A DNA stretch of 64,000 nucleotides. Source: CBDAQA01 sp965247815. Lineage in GTDB: Bacteria; Planctomycetota; Phycisphaerae; Tepidisphaerales; Tepidisphaeraceae. Below, piece after piece: positions 1-8,698 of this stretch. How positions within the stretch are numbered: the first letter of the stretch is position 1; every line of letters starts with the position of its first letter. The translations under genes and the position numbers were made by a program. Location of the stretch: positions 1-64,000 of the forward strand of contig CBDFHW010000015.1 in NCBI GenBank assembly GCA_965247815.1, written 5' to 3'. Under the pieces are notes generated by a model, which was not told the DNA's origin, searched no databases, and worked only from the letters and a program-made list of their open reading frames with translations.

Positions 1-677
1 TTCATTTCATGCGATTCCAGCAGCTGCTGGTAATTATCACTCGCGTATTGAACGCCGCGGTCGCTGTGGTGCAGCAGGCCTTTCTCGGGGCTTCTTCGCG
101 CGATCGCCATCTGCAGCGCATCACTCACCAGATCGGTTTGCATGTGATCCGCCATCGACCAGCCGACGATCATCCGGCTGCACAAATCAATCACCCCCGC
201 CAGGTACATCCATCCCTGGTCGGTCGGAATGTAAGTGATGTCCACCGCCCATTTCTGGTTCGGGAGTTCGGCGGCGAACTGCCGGTCCAGCACGTTGCCG
301 GCCACCGGGTTGGGGTGGTCGCTGTCGGTGGTGGTCGGCACGAATTTTTTCTTTTGTTTCGCCCGGATTCCGGCCGCTTTCATCACTTTTGCCACCGTGT
401 TTTCACACACGCTTTCGCCCCGGGCCACCAGGGCTTTATAGATCCGCGGGCTGCCGTAGACGCCGCGCCCTTCCACGGCGGCGGTTCTGACCTTGGCCGT
501 CAGTTCCTCCCGGCGTTTGTACCGCTCGCTCGCAGGCCGGTTGATCCAGTCGTAGTAACCCGAGCGGCTGACATCCAGCACCTGGCACGAAACCTCAACC
601 GGAAAGTCACGGAGGTGTTCTTCGATGAAGGCAAACTTCACAGCTGCTCCATTGCGAAGAACTGAGCTGCTTTTTTT
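1..677 (-). CDS. IS3-family transposase orfB (partial, copy 1)
   Basis: Catalytic part of the transposase, cut off by the window start. The visible part covers the HTH_21-like segment and the beginning of the rve integrase core, including the first catalytic aspartate in WAVDITYIPTD. The protein is made only after a -1 ribosomal frameshift from orfA at a run of seven A residues on the coding strand (complement of 671-677). The frame is intact as far as it can be read. Confidence 0.9.
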
Positions 678-925
678 AAAATCTCGCGCTCCATCAAAAG
701 CCGGGCGTTCTCCTTGCGCAGCCGCCGCAGCTCTGCCGCCATCGCTCCGTCGCCAGTCGGCGCCAAGCCGGCCTCGGCTCCAAACTTGCCGACCCACCCC
801 CGAACGCTGTTGGGATCGACGCCCAGGCTCTTGGCCGCGTCAACCACTGAATACCCCTGTTGATTGACCAGCTTGACTGCTGAAATCTTGAACTCCCGGG
901 TGTACTTTCTTCGTGCCATGGACAC
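638..925 (-). CDS. IS3-family transposase orfA (copy 1)
   Basis: A 95-residue DNA-binding subunit of an IS3-family transposase. The N-terminal part reads MARRKYTREFKISAVKLV, the usual start of an HTH_Tnp_1 helix-turn-helix, and the C-terminal half is a leucine-zipper-like helix (ELRRLRKENARLLMEREIL). The last codons contain the A-run slippery site that leads into orfB. The C terminus here is FFAMEQL, as in copy 4; copies 2 and 3 have FFAKEQL. ATG at 919 (MARRK) is an alternative start two codons in. Confidence 0.93.
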   Translation of the reverse strand: MSMARRKYTREFKISAVKLVNQQGYSVVDAAKSLGVDPNSVRGWVGKFGAEAGLAPTGDGAMAAELRRLRKENARLLMEREILKKAAQFFAMEQL

Positions 926-983
926 TCCTTCAGACAGATTCTACTCTGCCCTCTGCCGCGCCCGTGCTTAGTGGGGAAGCCCA

Positions 984-1179
984 CCGGTCAATCCTGATTT
1001 TGTAATTTTCCAAGCCTCTTTCCGTGAACAGACGCTTAACGACGATCACCGAATTTAATTTATTTGGAATGACCAAGGAATGACCCCTTTTTGGATGCCG
1101 ACCGTAACGGCAACGTCCGCGCTTCAAAATCGTTGAAGTCACTTCTCAGCTTGGCAACGAACGTGATACGATCCGGGCA
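984..1179. other. intergenic stretch between IS copy 1 and the glycosidase gene
   Basis: No gene is supported here. The stretch is more AT-rich than the flanking coding DNA and carries the upstream region of the 1180 gene. A clear sigma-70-type promoter was not identified by eye. Confidence 0.5.
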
Positions 1180-2658
1180 ATGGCATTCAACTGGACTATA
1201 GCGACGCGTTTCGGGTGGGCGGTGGGCGTCTTTTTGGCCGGTGCGGTCACGGGTCGGGCGCAGTCCCCGCCGGGTGTGATTCCGATCACCGTTACTGTCG
1301 ACACCGTTCCACGCCAGCGGTTCGTGGGGTTGGGGGCGAGTCTGGTTACCGACGACCGGTCATCCCCGGCAGAAGTGGCGGGTCTCACGCCGTTCCAACG
1401 CAAGTTGCCGGGTGAACTGGTTTGGAAAGAGGCGGGGTTCCGCATTCTTCGACTCTGGTTCGACCCGACCAAATACGCCCCGACCGCCGACGGCAAGCGA
1501 GACCCGTCGTACTTCGTCCACGCCTACATCGACACCCATCGCATCGAAGACGCCCGGGCGGCCGGCGTGACGACGCTGCTGCTGGGGCCCGACCGCGTGC
1601 CGGACTACATGGGAGACGGGCACGGCCACGTGACCGACGCGGGCGTGGTCGCTTACGCCGGGCTGCTTGCCGAGTTCCTGAAAGACATGAACGGTCGGGG
1701 GGTGCGGTTCGAGGCGGCGGGAATTCTCAACGAGCCCAACGACCGGCCGATTAAATTCTCCGACGCCCAATGGCCCCTGGTGGTGAAAGCATTCCGCAAC
1801 GCCTTGGACGGCCGGGAACTGAAGCACGTGGCGATCATCGCCCCCGAGTCGGCCAACTGCGGTGACGACGCCTACCAAAAGGTGGACGCGATCCGGGCCG
1901 ACCCGGCGGCGTGGAAGGCGACAGCGGGTCTCGCCACGCACTCTTATCACAACTGCGCCACGGTCGAGATGGCCGACCGGACCGACGGCAAGGACTATTG
2001 GATCACCGAAGCCGGTGGAATATTCGACGGCGACGAATCGGTCGGCGACGAAGTCCAGGCCGCCAGCGTCTCGGCCCGCTTTCTCAACGACGTCAACCAC
2101 GGGGTCACACACTGGGTCTTTTTCATCGGCTACGAACTAGCCGACCCGGCCGGGAATACCTGCCGAATCATCAAGTACACCGACAACCCCTTCGACGTGC
2201 AGGTTCTGGAGAAATATCATTACCTGCGGCAACTCCAACGCGCGTTCGATTCCGGCGCCGTCTTCCGGCGGGCGACCAGTTCGGTGGACGGCGACATGAC
2301 TTACAAGTACGGACCCAAACCCCGGGTCAACGCGGCCGTCGCCCGCAATCCCGACGGCACCTGGACGATCGGGTTGACCAATTTTACCTCCGACCGGTTG
2401 ACCGGCCCGACCGCCGACCCGGTCTACCGCGACTTCCCCGCCAAGGACGATCTCGGTGCCAGGCCGTCGCAGTCGTTCGACGTCACGGTCAACGTGCCCG
2501 AATTGCGAGATGCGGCGGACGCCCTGTTTCGTGTCCGCCGAAGTGGCGGCGGTCGCACGGACGCGGTCGACGTTCCGGTCGTCATGCATTCCGGAAGGGT
2601 TCGTGTCCGGATAACGCCGCTTCAATTGATCACGCTACGTTCTACGAACGAACGCTGA
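1180..2658 (+). CDS. secreted clan GH-A glycoside hydrolase (GH30-like)
   Basis: A 492-residue exported protein. An N-terminal signal peptide is visible (charged start, hydrophobic stretch around residues 10-24, AQS-type cleavage site). The catalytic TIM-barrel carries the two clan GH-A glutamates in the expected places: the acid/base in ILNEPND (Glu185) and the nucleophile in YWITEAGG (Glu277). The early segment FVGLGASLVTDDRS is typical of GH30/glucosylceramidase-like enzymes, and residues after about 370 form a beta-rich C-terminal domain. The substrate cannot be read from the sequence; GH30 members act on beta-linked glucans, xylans or glucosylceramide. The gene stands alone, flanked by IS copies 1 and 2 in the same orientation, so it may have moved with them. 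Other GH-A families (GH39, GH5) remain possible. Confidence 0.75.
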   Translation: MAFNWTIATRFGWAVGVFLAGAVTGRAQSPPGVIPITVTVDTVPRQRFVGLGASLVTDDRSSPAEVAGLTPFQRKLPGELVWKEAGFRILRLWFDPTKYAPTADGKRDPSYFVHAYIDTHRIEDARAAGVTTLLLGPDRVPDYMGDGHGHVTDAGVVAYAGLLAEFLKDMNGRGVRFEAAGILNEPNDRPIKFSDAQWPLVVKAFRNALDGRELKHVAIIAPESANCGDDAYQKVDAIRADPAAWKATAGLATHSYHNCATVEMADRTDGKDYWITEAGGIFDGDESVGDEVQAASVSARFLNDVNHGVTHWVFFIGYELADPAGNTCRIIKYTDNPFDVQVLEKYHYLRQLQRAFDSGAVFRRATSSVDGDMTYKYGPKPRVNAAVARNPDGTWTIGLTNFTSDRLTGPTADPVYRDFPAKDDLGARPSQSFDVTVNVPELRDAADALFRVRRSGGGRTDAVDVPVVMHSGRVRVRITPLQLITLRSTNER

Positions 2659-2792
2659 AAAGGGAATTGCTAAACGGGACGACTCCGCCTCTGTCTTCAC
2701 CCCCGCATTTTCGTTCGCGCGTTGAAAATCACAGAGGGGTCGGGAGTCTCTGACGCCATCAGATTGTTCGTAAAAAACGAGGATCAGGGAAC
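2659..2792. other. intergenic, with half of a dispersed inverted repeat
   Basis: No gene. Bases 2666-2690 (TGCTAAACGGGACG core) match, on the opposite strand, bases 4122-4143 beyond IS copy 2. The final GGGAAC just before IS copy 2 is the left edge of a REP-like palindrome split by that IS. Confidence 0.5.
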
Positions 2793-2827
2793 TGGGCTTC
2801 CCCACCAAGCGCGGGCGCTGCAGAGGG

Positions 2828-3724
2828 CTAATTCAGGCTTGCCTCGAACGTCTCGGGGCTAACATAGCCTAACGAACTGTGCAGACGTCTGCGATTATAA
2901 AACACCTCGATGTACTCAAAGATCGACGCCCGGGCCTGGTCATGTGTGGCGAACTTCTGGTGATGCACCAACTCGGTCTTGAGCGTGGACCAGAAGCTTT
3001 CCATTACGGCGTTGTCCCAGCAGTCTCCCTTGCCGCTCATGCTCTGGTTCATTTCATGCGATTCCAGCAGCTGCTGGTAATTATCACTCGCGTATTGAAC
3101 GCCGCGGTCGCTGTGGTGCAGCAGGCCTTTCTCGGGGCTTCTTCGCGCGATCGCCATCTGCAGCGCATCACTCACCAGATCGGTTTGCATGTGATCCGCC
3201 ATCGACCAGCCGACGATCATCCGGCTGCACAAATCAATCACCCCCGCCAGGTACATCCATCCCTGGTCGGTCGGAATGTAAGTGATGTCCACCGCCCATT
3301 TCTGGTTCGGGAGTTCGGCGGCGAACTGCCGGTCCAGCACGTTGCCGGCCACCGGGTTGGGGTGGTCGCTGTCGGTGGTGGTCGGCACGAATTTTTTCTT
3401 TTGTTTCGCCCGGATTCCGGCCGCTTTCATCACTTTTGCCACCGTGTTTTCACACACGCTTTCGCCCCGGGCCACCAGGGCTTTATAGATCCGCGGGCTG
3501 CCGTAGACGCCGCGCCCTTCCACGGCGGCGGTTCTGACCTTGGCCGTCAGTTCCTCCCGGCGTTTGTACCGCTCGCTCGCAGGCCGGTTGATCCAGTCGT
3601 AGTAACCCGAGCGGCTGACATCCAGCACCTGGCACGAAACCTCAACCGGAAAGTCACGGAGGTGTTCTTCGATGAAGGCAAACTTCACAGCTGCTCCTTT
3701 GCGAAGAACTGAGCTGCTTTTTTT
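2828..3724 (-). CDS. IS3-family transposase orfB (copy 2)
   Basis: Catalytic subunit (rve integrase core, DDE nuclease/strand transferase). The three acidic residues are in WAVDITYIPTD, HHSDRGVQYAS and NAVMESFWSTLKTE, and the protein ends after SPETFEASLN. The coding frame has no own ATG near its start. It is reached by -1 slippage on the A7G run (complement of 3717-3724) at the end of orfA, giving an OrfAB fusion. The frame is open up to 3844 in the orfA overlap. It looks functional. Confidence 0.93.
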   Translation of the reverse strand, partial: KKSSSVLRKGAAVKFAFIEEHLRDFPVEVSCQVLDVSRSGYYDWINRPASERYKRREELTAKVRTAAVEGRGVYGSPRIYKALVARGESVCENTVAKVMKAAGIRAKQKKKFVPTTTDSDHPNPVAGNVLDRQFAAELPNQKWAVDITYIPTDQGWMYLAGVIDLCSRMIVGWSMADHMQTDLVSDALQMAIARRSPEKGLLHHSDRGVQYASDNYQQLLESHEMNQSMSGKGDCWDNAVMESFWSTLKTELVHHQKFATHDQARASIFEYIEVFYNRRRLHSSLGYVSPETFEASLN

Positions 3725-3972
3725 AAAATCTCGCGCTCCATCAAAAGCCGGGCGTTCTCCTTGCGCAGCCGCCGCAGCTCTGCCGCCATCGCTCCGTCGC
3801 CAGTCGGCGCCAAGCCGGCCTCGGCTCCAAACTTGCCGACCCACCCCCGAACGCTGTTGGGATCGACGCCCAGGCTCTTGGCCGCGTCAACCACTGAATA
3901 CCCCTGTTGATTGACCAGCTTGACTGCTGAAATCTTGAACTCCCGGGTGTACTTTCTTCGTGCCATGGACAC
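3685..3972 (-). CDS. IS3-family transposase orfA (copy 2)
   Basis: A 95-residue helix-turn-helix plus leucine-zipper protein that starts the transposase operon, as in the other copies. It differs from copies 1 and 4 near the C terminus (FFAKEQL). A GGAGTG sequence just before the start acts as ribosome binding site. The slippery A-run overlaps codons 85-87. Confidence 0.93.
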   Translation of the reverse strand: MSMARRKYTREFKISAVKLVNQQGYSVVDAAKSLGVDPNSVRGWVGKFGAEAGLAPTGDGAMAAELRRLRKENARLLMEREILKKAAQFFAKEQL

Positions 3973-4030
3973 TCCTTCAGACAGATTCTACTCTGCCCTC
4001 TGCCGCGCCCGTGCTTAGTGGGGAAGCCCA

Positions 4031-4285
4031 AACATCTCTCAATCGTTTTGAGTGATGTCCCGCTATCCCCTCCCTCTTTTCAGATTTTACCGACGACGAC
4101 GCGACGCGGCGAGGTAATTCAGAGCCGTCCCGTTTAGCATTTCCGTTTAGCATTTCCCGTTTTGAGTGATGTCCCCTTATCCCTTCTTAATGCCAAGAGG
4201 ACATTCGCGAGTCTTCTCTGGAATCCTTGATCGGGAAGATACTTAATAAATTTTCACGCTCATTGAGATCCTTAACTATCGATAT
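4031..4285. repeat. REP-like palindromic repeats between IS copies 2 and 3
   Basis: A non-coding stretch holding two copies of a unit CGTTTTGAGTGATGTCCC followed by TATCCC (about 4044-4069 and 4153-4179). The first is the right half of a palindrome interrupted by IS copy 2. A second repeat core, CCCGTTTAGCATTTCC (from about 4132), is partly repeated in tandem and found inverted at 2666-2690. Similar palindromes are at 8219-8251. Such GGGACATC palindromes are probably REP elements mobilised by a Y1-type transposase elsewhere; no such transposase is in this window. Confidence 0.6.
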
Positions 4286-4321
4286 TGGGCTTCCCCACCA
4301 AGCGCGGGCGCTGCGGAGGGG

Positions 4322-5218
4322 TTAATTCAGGCTCGCCTCGAACATCTCGGGGCTGACATAGCCTAACGAACTGTGCAGACGTCTGCGATTATAAAACACC
4401 TCGATGTACTCAAAGATCGACGCCCGGGCCTGGTCATGTGTGGCGAACTTCTGGTGATGCACCAACTCGGTCTTGAGCGTGGACCAGAAGCTTTCCATTA
4501 CGGCGTTGTCCCAGCAGTCTCCCTTGCCGCTCATGCTCTGGTTCATTTCATGCGATTCCAGCAGCTGCTGGTAATTATCACTCGCGTATTGAACGCCGCG
4601 GTCGCTGTGGTGCAGCAGGCCTTCCCCGGGGCTCCTTCGCGCGATCGCCATCTGCAGCGCATCACTCACCAGATCGGTTTGCATGTGATCCGCCATCGAC
4701 CAGCCGACGATCATCCGGCTGCACAAATCAATCACCCCCGCCAGGTACATCCATCCCTGGTCGGTCGGAATGTAAGTGATGTCCACCGCCCATTTCTGGT
4801 TCGGGAGTTCGGCGGCGAACTGCCGGTCCAGCACGTTGCCGGCCACCGGGTTGGGGTGGTCGCTGTCGGTGGTGGTCGGCACGAATTTTTTCTTTTGTTT
4901 CGCCCGGATTCCGGCCGCTTTCATCACTTTTGCCACCGTGTTTTCACACACGCTTTCGCCCCGGGCCACCAGGGCTTTATAGATCCGCGGGCTGCCGTAG
5001 ACGCCGCGCCCTTCCACGGCGGCGGTTCTGACCTTGGCCGTCAGTTCCTCCCGGCGTTTGTACCGCTCGCTCGCAGGCCGGTTGATCCAGTCGTAGTAAC
5101 CCGAGCGGCTGACATCCAGCACCTGGCACGAAACCTCAACCGGAAAGTCACGGAGGTGTTCTTCGATGAAGGCAAACTTCACAGCTGCTCCTTTGCAAAG
5201 AACTGAGCTGCTTTTTTT
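4322..5218 (-). CDS. IS3-family transposase orfB (copy 3)
   Basis: The same catalytic DDE subunit as in copy 2, with all three acidic motifs (WAVDITYIPTD, HHSDRGVQYAS, NAVMESFWSTLKTE) intact. Visible protein differences from copy 2 include RRSPGEGLL for RRSPEKGLL and SPEMFEASLN for SPETFEASLN. Expression depends on -1 slippage at the A7G run (complement of 5211-5218). Confidence 0.92.
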   Translation of the reverse strand, partial: KKSSSVLCKGAAVKFAFIEEHLRDFPVEVSCQVLDVSRSGYYDWINRPASERYKRREELTAKVRTAAVEGRGVYGSPRIYKALVARGESVCENTVAKVMKAAGIRAKQKKKFVPTTTDSDHPNPVAGNVLDRQFAAELPNQKWAVDITYIPTDQGWMYLAGVIDLCSRMIVGWSMADHMQTDLVSDALQMAIARRSPGEGLLHHSDRGVQYASDNYQQLLESHEMNQSMSGKGDCWDNAVMESFWSTLKTELVHHQKFATHDQARASIFEYIEVFYNRRRLHSSLGYVSPEMFEASLN

Positions 5219-5466
5219 AAAATCTCGCGCTCCATCAAAAGCCGGGCGTTCTCCTTGCGCAGCCGCCGCAGCTCTGCCGCCATCGCTCCGTCGCCAGTCG
5301 GCGCCAAGCCGGCCTCGGCTCCAAACTTGCCGACCCACCCCCGAACGCTGTTGGGATCGACGCCCAGGCTCTTGGCCGCGTCAACCACTGAATACCCCTG
5401 TTGATTGACCAGCTTGACTGCTGAAATCTTGAACTCCCGGGTGTACTTTCTTCGTGCCATGGACAC
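5179..5466 (-). CDS. IS3-family transposase orfA (copy 3)
   Basis: A 95-residue HTH/leucine-zipper subunit, identical in protein sequence to orfA of copy 2, with the FFAKEQL C terminus. It feeds ribosomes into orfB through the slippery A-run. Confidence 0.92.
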   Translation of the reverse strand: MSMARRKYTREFKISAVKLVNQQGYSVVDAAKSLGVDPNSVRGWVGKFGAEAGLAPTGDGAMAAELRRLRKENARLLMEREILKKAAQFFAKEQL

Positions 5467-5524
5467 TCCTTCAGACAGATTCTACTCTGCCCTCTGCCGC
5501 GCCCGTGCTTAGTGGGGAAGCCCA

Positions 5525-7453
5525 CAAGCTTCTGACGCGATCTTGATTACCGACTCTAATCTGGTTGCCCCCGGGCCAACAATTATCTTTGCTAATGCCG
5601 CGTTCGCGAAATTGACCGGTTACTCGGTCGAAGAACTACTCGGTAAGAACCCACGGATCCTGCAGGGGCCCGAAACGTCCAGAAAGGTTCTCGGCGATCT
5701 GCGTGAAAAACTGTCCAACGGGAACCACTTCTCGGGTTACGCAGTCAACTACCGTAAGAACGGTGAACCGTTCGAAATGGAATGGCACGCATCACCGATT
5801 TATGGCATTGACGGGAAGGTTGTGCAGTTTTTGTCGATTCACCGCGACTTTACCGATCTTGCGAATTTCCGGAGCCAGATCAGTCAGTATGCGCAATTGC
5901 TGGTAGAGTCGAACGTACGACAACGCGAACTGGAACTGGCTAATCAACAGCTGGCGGTCCTGGCGACGACCGATGGACTGACCGGGCTTGCGAACCATCG
6001 ACATTTCCATCAAGAGTTGGCACGACTCCGCGCGACACCGGCAGTGACATCGCTGCTGATGTTGGACGTAGATCACTTCAAGTCGTTCAATGACGAGTTC
6101 GGTCATCCGGTGGGGGACACGGTTTTGACCGAGTTGGCCGATGTAATGCGTACATGCGTGCGGGAAAATGATTTGCTTGCCCGCTACGGCGGGGAAGAGT
6201 TTGCCATTCTTTTGCCAGGCCAGGATGCTGATCACGCGTTGGCCGTTGCCGAGCGTGTACGGGCGAGGGTGCAGAGCAAATTGACCAATCACCGCCCCGT
6301 GACAGTGAGTATCGGTGTGGCGACCGCCGCGGCCGACGACGGGGACGACAACAAACTGATCGACGACGCGGATGTGGCGCTTTACGCTGCCAAGGCTGCA
6401 GGACGGAACCGGGTCAAGCACAGCCGTCATCTGATACGGGTTCAGCCGAGCAGTTTTGCGGCGGCAAGTCATTGCCCCGACACATGCGCTCCTTCGCCGA
6501 ACGGATGCTTGAAGTGTCAGGCAGTGCCTGGGGCAAAACCGGGGTCGGGCGCACTTCTACTGGCTCCGCTGGATTGGAACGTGGACAAAACGCTGCGAAA
6601 GGTTTTGGAAGCCGGCGGTTTCGGTTTCAACGACATCGGGCCGCTGCTAATTGTCGGCGACGTTAAAAACCGGCTTGCGGAAATAGCCACGCTCTTGAAG
6701 GAACGGCTTTCATCGTTCACCCGGTCGTGCATTTCCGCTGCGTACGTGTCGGGAGGGATTGAGGACTCGAATCAGGCGATCTCCGCGTTAATGTTCGCCA
6801 GGCCGCTGACCGATGTCATTGAAAATATTCAGCACGAATGGGTGCGGGATGCGCTGAATGACAATTGGCTGTTCAGCGTCTTCCACCCCATCATTTCCGC
6901 CCAGACCGGTGAGGTCTTCGCCCAGGAGGCTTTGCTGCGAGCCAGGCACCCTGTCACCGGGCAGGTATTCGGTGCCGGTCAGATCATCAAAGCGTGCGAG
7001 GAACTGAAACTGACGCACCAACTGGACCAGCGTGCTCGACAAGCGGCAATCCGCGGTACGGCAGAGCATTTGGACACTGACGTCCGCGTCTTCATCAATT
7101 TTCTGCCGAATACCATCTACGATCCTGAGGTTTGCCTGCGTACAACGGTCGAAGCGGCAGCGACATACAAGGTATCCACGGCGCAATTGGTCTTCGAAGT
7201 GGTTGAGACCGAGAAAATTCCCGACATGGACCACCTCCAACATATCTTGGACTACTACCGCGAACGCGGAATGGGAACCGCCATTGATGATATGGGCGCC
7301 GGATACACGGGAGTCGACTACATTACGTCGCTGCGGCCGAACTTTGTGAAACTGGACCGGGAATTTGTGCTCGCGGCCGAGTCGTCGCAGGAGGGTCGCC
7401 TCCAGATGGAAGCGATGATCACGGCAGCCCACTCACACGGTGCGAGGGGATGA
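5525..7453 (+). pseudogene. PAS-GGDEF-EAL cyclic-di-GMP signalling protein, broken at both ends
   Basis: Remnant of a two-domain c-di-GMP enzyme. The frame is open from the IS border at 5525; the codons before the first usable start (TTG 5543) already encode PAS sequence (ASDAILITD), so the true N terminus was removed by IS copy 3. In order it holds a PAS domain with PAC-like end (about residues 1-105), a GGDEF diguanylate cyclase domain with an intact active-site motif (RYGGEEFAILL), a Cys-containing linker, and an EAL phosphodiesterase domain with EALLR and DDMGAGYTGVDYI. The EAL domain stops at HSHGARG, just before the expected IAEGVE-type motif, because the stop codon lies inside the inverted-repeat element starting at 7451. 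Cyclase activity could survive if the fragment is expressed, but no promoter is evident. Confidence 0.88.
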
Positions 7454-7599
7454 TTAAAGGGGACGTAGCTCTTTTCACTCATTCCCAAACGTGATAAACC
7501 AATCCGCCGGGACAGTTACGCGGAGCACGTGCCATGCAAAGGATATTCCCACCGGCAACCTGACGCGTCAATTGAAAAGAGCTACGTCCCCTTTAATCA
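7451..7599. mobile_element. 149-bp MITE/REP-like element with 27-bp perfect inverted ends
   Basis: Bases 7451-7477 begin TGATTAAAGGGGACGTAGCT and are repeated exactly, inverted, at 7573-7599. The 95-bp interior has no coding potential. The element provides the premature stop of the EAL gene and abuts the end of the lipoprotein gene on the other strand. The compact size, perfect ends and lack of a transposase fit a miniature element mobilised in trans. No target duplication is obvious (A on both sides). Confidence 0.8.
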
Positions 7600-7601
7600 A
7601 C

Positions 7602-8138
7602 TCAACCATTGTCAATAAGTTGATGGCCAGTTCCGATGCGCCGAGGCCTACCAGGCCGTGCTGTCCAGCTAAACAGTGAGGCATCTTCGACACTCCCAGA
7701 CGCGCGATATATGCGTATTAAAACTGCTTTGTCAGATTTAACCATCGGTTCATGATCCAACTCTCCAAAATCACTTATATCCGTTGGAACTCTTCTCGAT
7801 ACAAAACCATTGTCTAACCGCGTGCCAGTCGAAAAGCCAGCACCGAAGTAGCCGCGCTTATGAAATTCAACGCTTGTAACAAAATTAGAGTCCGATCGAA
7901 TTCCGGTGATTGTTAACAAACCCTTCTCGTTGGTAGTGCCGGGTCGGCTAACTTCATCAACGTATTCTGAAAAGTAGTTTCGGGTCTCAACATCTTTAAT
8001 TGTTTCGACTCCTTCAATGGGCTGTAGTGTTTCCGCGTCTACTATCTTGAACGTCAATGTTTGTTCGCAGCTCGTCAACACAAGTAGGGTTAGTACTGTA
8101 GAGTATCTCAAGTATTTTATGAGCATAGCTATATCCAT
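7602..8138 (-). CDS. putative lipoprotein with an Ig-like/carboxypeptidase-regulatory-like fold
   Basis: A 178-residue protein with a lipoprotein signal: a hydrophobic N terminus ending in the lipobox LTSC, followed by EQTLTF. The segment FKIVDAETLQPIEGVE and GTTNEKGLLTI resembles small beta-sandwich carboxypeptidase-regulatory domains that decorate secreted proteins, but this is a weak resemblance. The gene is markedly more AT-rich than its neighbours, suggesting foreign origin. Its C-terminal codons run up to 2 bp from the inverted-repeat element at 7599, so the original C terminus may have been altered by that insertion. Met5 (8126) is an alternative start. Confidence 0.6.
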   Translation of the reverse strand: MDIAMLIKYLRYSTVLTLLVLTSCEQTLTFKIVDAETLQPIEGVETIKDVETRNYFSEYVDEVSRPGTTNEKGLLTITGIRSDSNFVTSVEFHKRGYFGAGFSTGTRLDNGFVSRRVPTDISDFGELDHEPMVKSDKAVLIRIYRASGSVEDASLFSWTARPGRPRRIGTGHQLIDNG

Positions 8139-8698
8139 ATAAAATATAAAAAATATTTCATTACCTAGGAATCGAAATCTATCAAAATGCAGGCAGCCCG
8201 CCTAGGAACAAGGATAAGGGGACATCTCTCAATCATTTTGATTACTGTCCCTAGACCCCCCTTTCGCTACACTGACCGTCACACTTAACCTAAGTTAAGG
8301 TTGACGGTCAAGGAAATTTCGAAAATTCGAAAACGACTACAGGCTGAAGGATATACGGTTGTACATGTGCCCTTGTCCCACGCCGCACTGCCGCGAGACC
8401 GAAAAGTCGACCATAAGATATTTTGTAAACTTGATTTAAGACTCAATCCTAGTTCGATATGCGACAAACGCAACCGAATTTCGAGTTTCGGGCAAGATGG
8501 GTAGGCCTTGAAGAAACGAAAGCTGCAGCCTTCGCCGCTGGTGACACTTCGGCGGGCGCGGGAGAAGCCCCGACTTGCCGTGTTATGCCGGTCACGGTGG
8601 CTCTTTTGGCAGCGATGCCTGTGCGGGCGTGAGGGTTCGGCGTTTGTGCTTGTTGAATCGCTCACGCGACGTGACTCAATCGTCCGATAATTGAGGTT
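8139..8698. other. 560-bp stretch without a supported gene; contains a REP-like palindrome
   Basis: A palindromic repeat, GGGACATCTCTCAATC pairing with GATTACTGTCCC, lies at 8219-8251. A small open frame at 8301-8504 (67 codons from TTG) begins right after it; it has charged, protein-like composition (EISKIRKRLQAEGYTVVHVP) but no recognisable relatives, and may be a remnant. Nothing else is supported before the gene at 8699. Confidence 0.5.
8219..8251. repeat. REP-like palindrome
   Basis: An imperfect palindrome with outer arms GGGACA (8219-8224) and TGTCCC (8246-8251) and inner arms AATCA/TGATT. It belongs to the same family as the palindrome interrupted by IS copy 2 near 4031. Confidence 0.6.

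Larger units (their letters stand above)
1..983 (-). mobile_element. IS3-family insertion sequence, copy 1 (cut by window start)
   Basis: This is the right-hand part of the IS that occurs four times in the window. Its right terminus GTGGGGAAGCCCA ends at 983 and is followed by CCGGTC. The left end lies outside the window, so its target duplication cannot be checked. In the bases I compared by eye, including the orfA C terminus (FFAMEQL), it matches copy 4 inside the island better than copies 2 and 3, which suggests recent movement. Together with copy 2 in the same orientation it flanks the glycosidase gene at 1180, an arrangement that resembles a composite transposon. Confidence 0.95.
2793..4030 (-). 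mobile_element. IS3-family insertion sequence, copy 2 (complete, 1238 bp)
   Basis: A complete element. The left terminus begins TGGGCTTCCCCACC and the right terminus ends GTGGGGAAGCCCA; the first 35 bases of the two ends match as inverted repeats at about 32 positions. It is flanked by a 3-bp duplication, AAC at 2790-2792 and AAC at 4031-4033. If one AAC and the IS are removed, the flanks join into GGGAACATCTCTCAATCG, which resembles the intact palindromic repeat at 8219-8251, so the IS landed in a REP-like element. Confidence 0.95.
4286..5524 (-). mobile_element. IS3-family insertion sequence, copy 3 (complete)
   Basis: A complete element with the same termini as copy 2. It is the most diverged of the four copies (several substitutions near 4320-4360 and 4620-4640). 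Its flanks are GATAT on the left and CAAGC on the right, so no target duplication is visible. This suggests recombination between IS copies or a deletion after insertion. Its right end lies directly against the truncated PAS-GGDEF-EAL reading frame. Confidence 0.95.

Noticed and set aside
1360..2112. A 250-codon minus-strand frame inside the glycosidase gene
   Set aside because: High-GC antisense shadow; the plus strand has a signal peptide and catalytic glutamates.
3418..3712. Long plus-strand open frames through every IS copy (for example 2879-3712, 4373-5206, 20417-21250)
   Set aside because: They are antisense shadows of the transposase genes, repeated only because the IS is repeated; the real proteins are on the minus strand with DDE motifs.
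8508..8690. Possible 60-codon protein before the 8699 gene
   Set aside because: Arg/Leu-rich composition, no ribosome binding site and no family resemblance.
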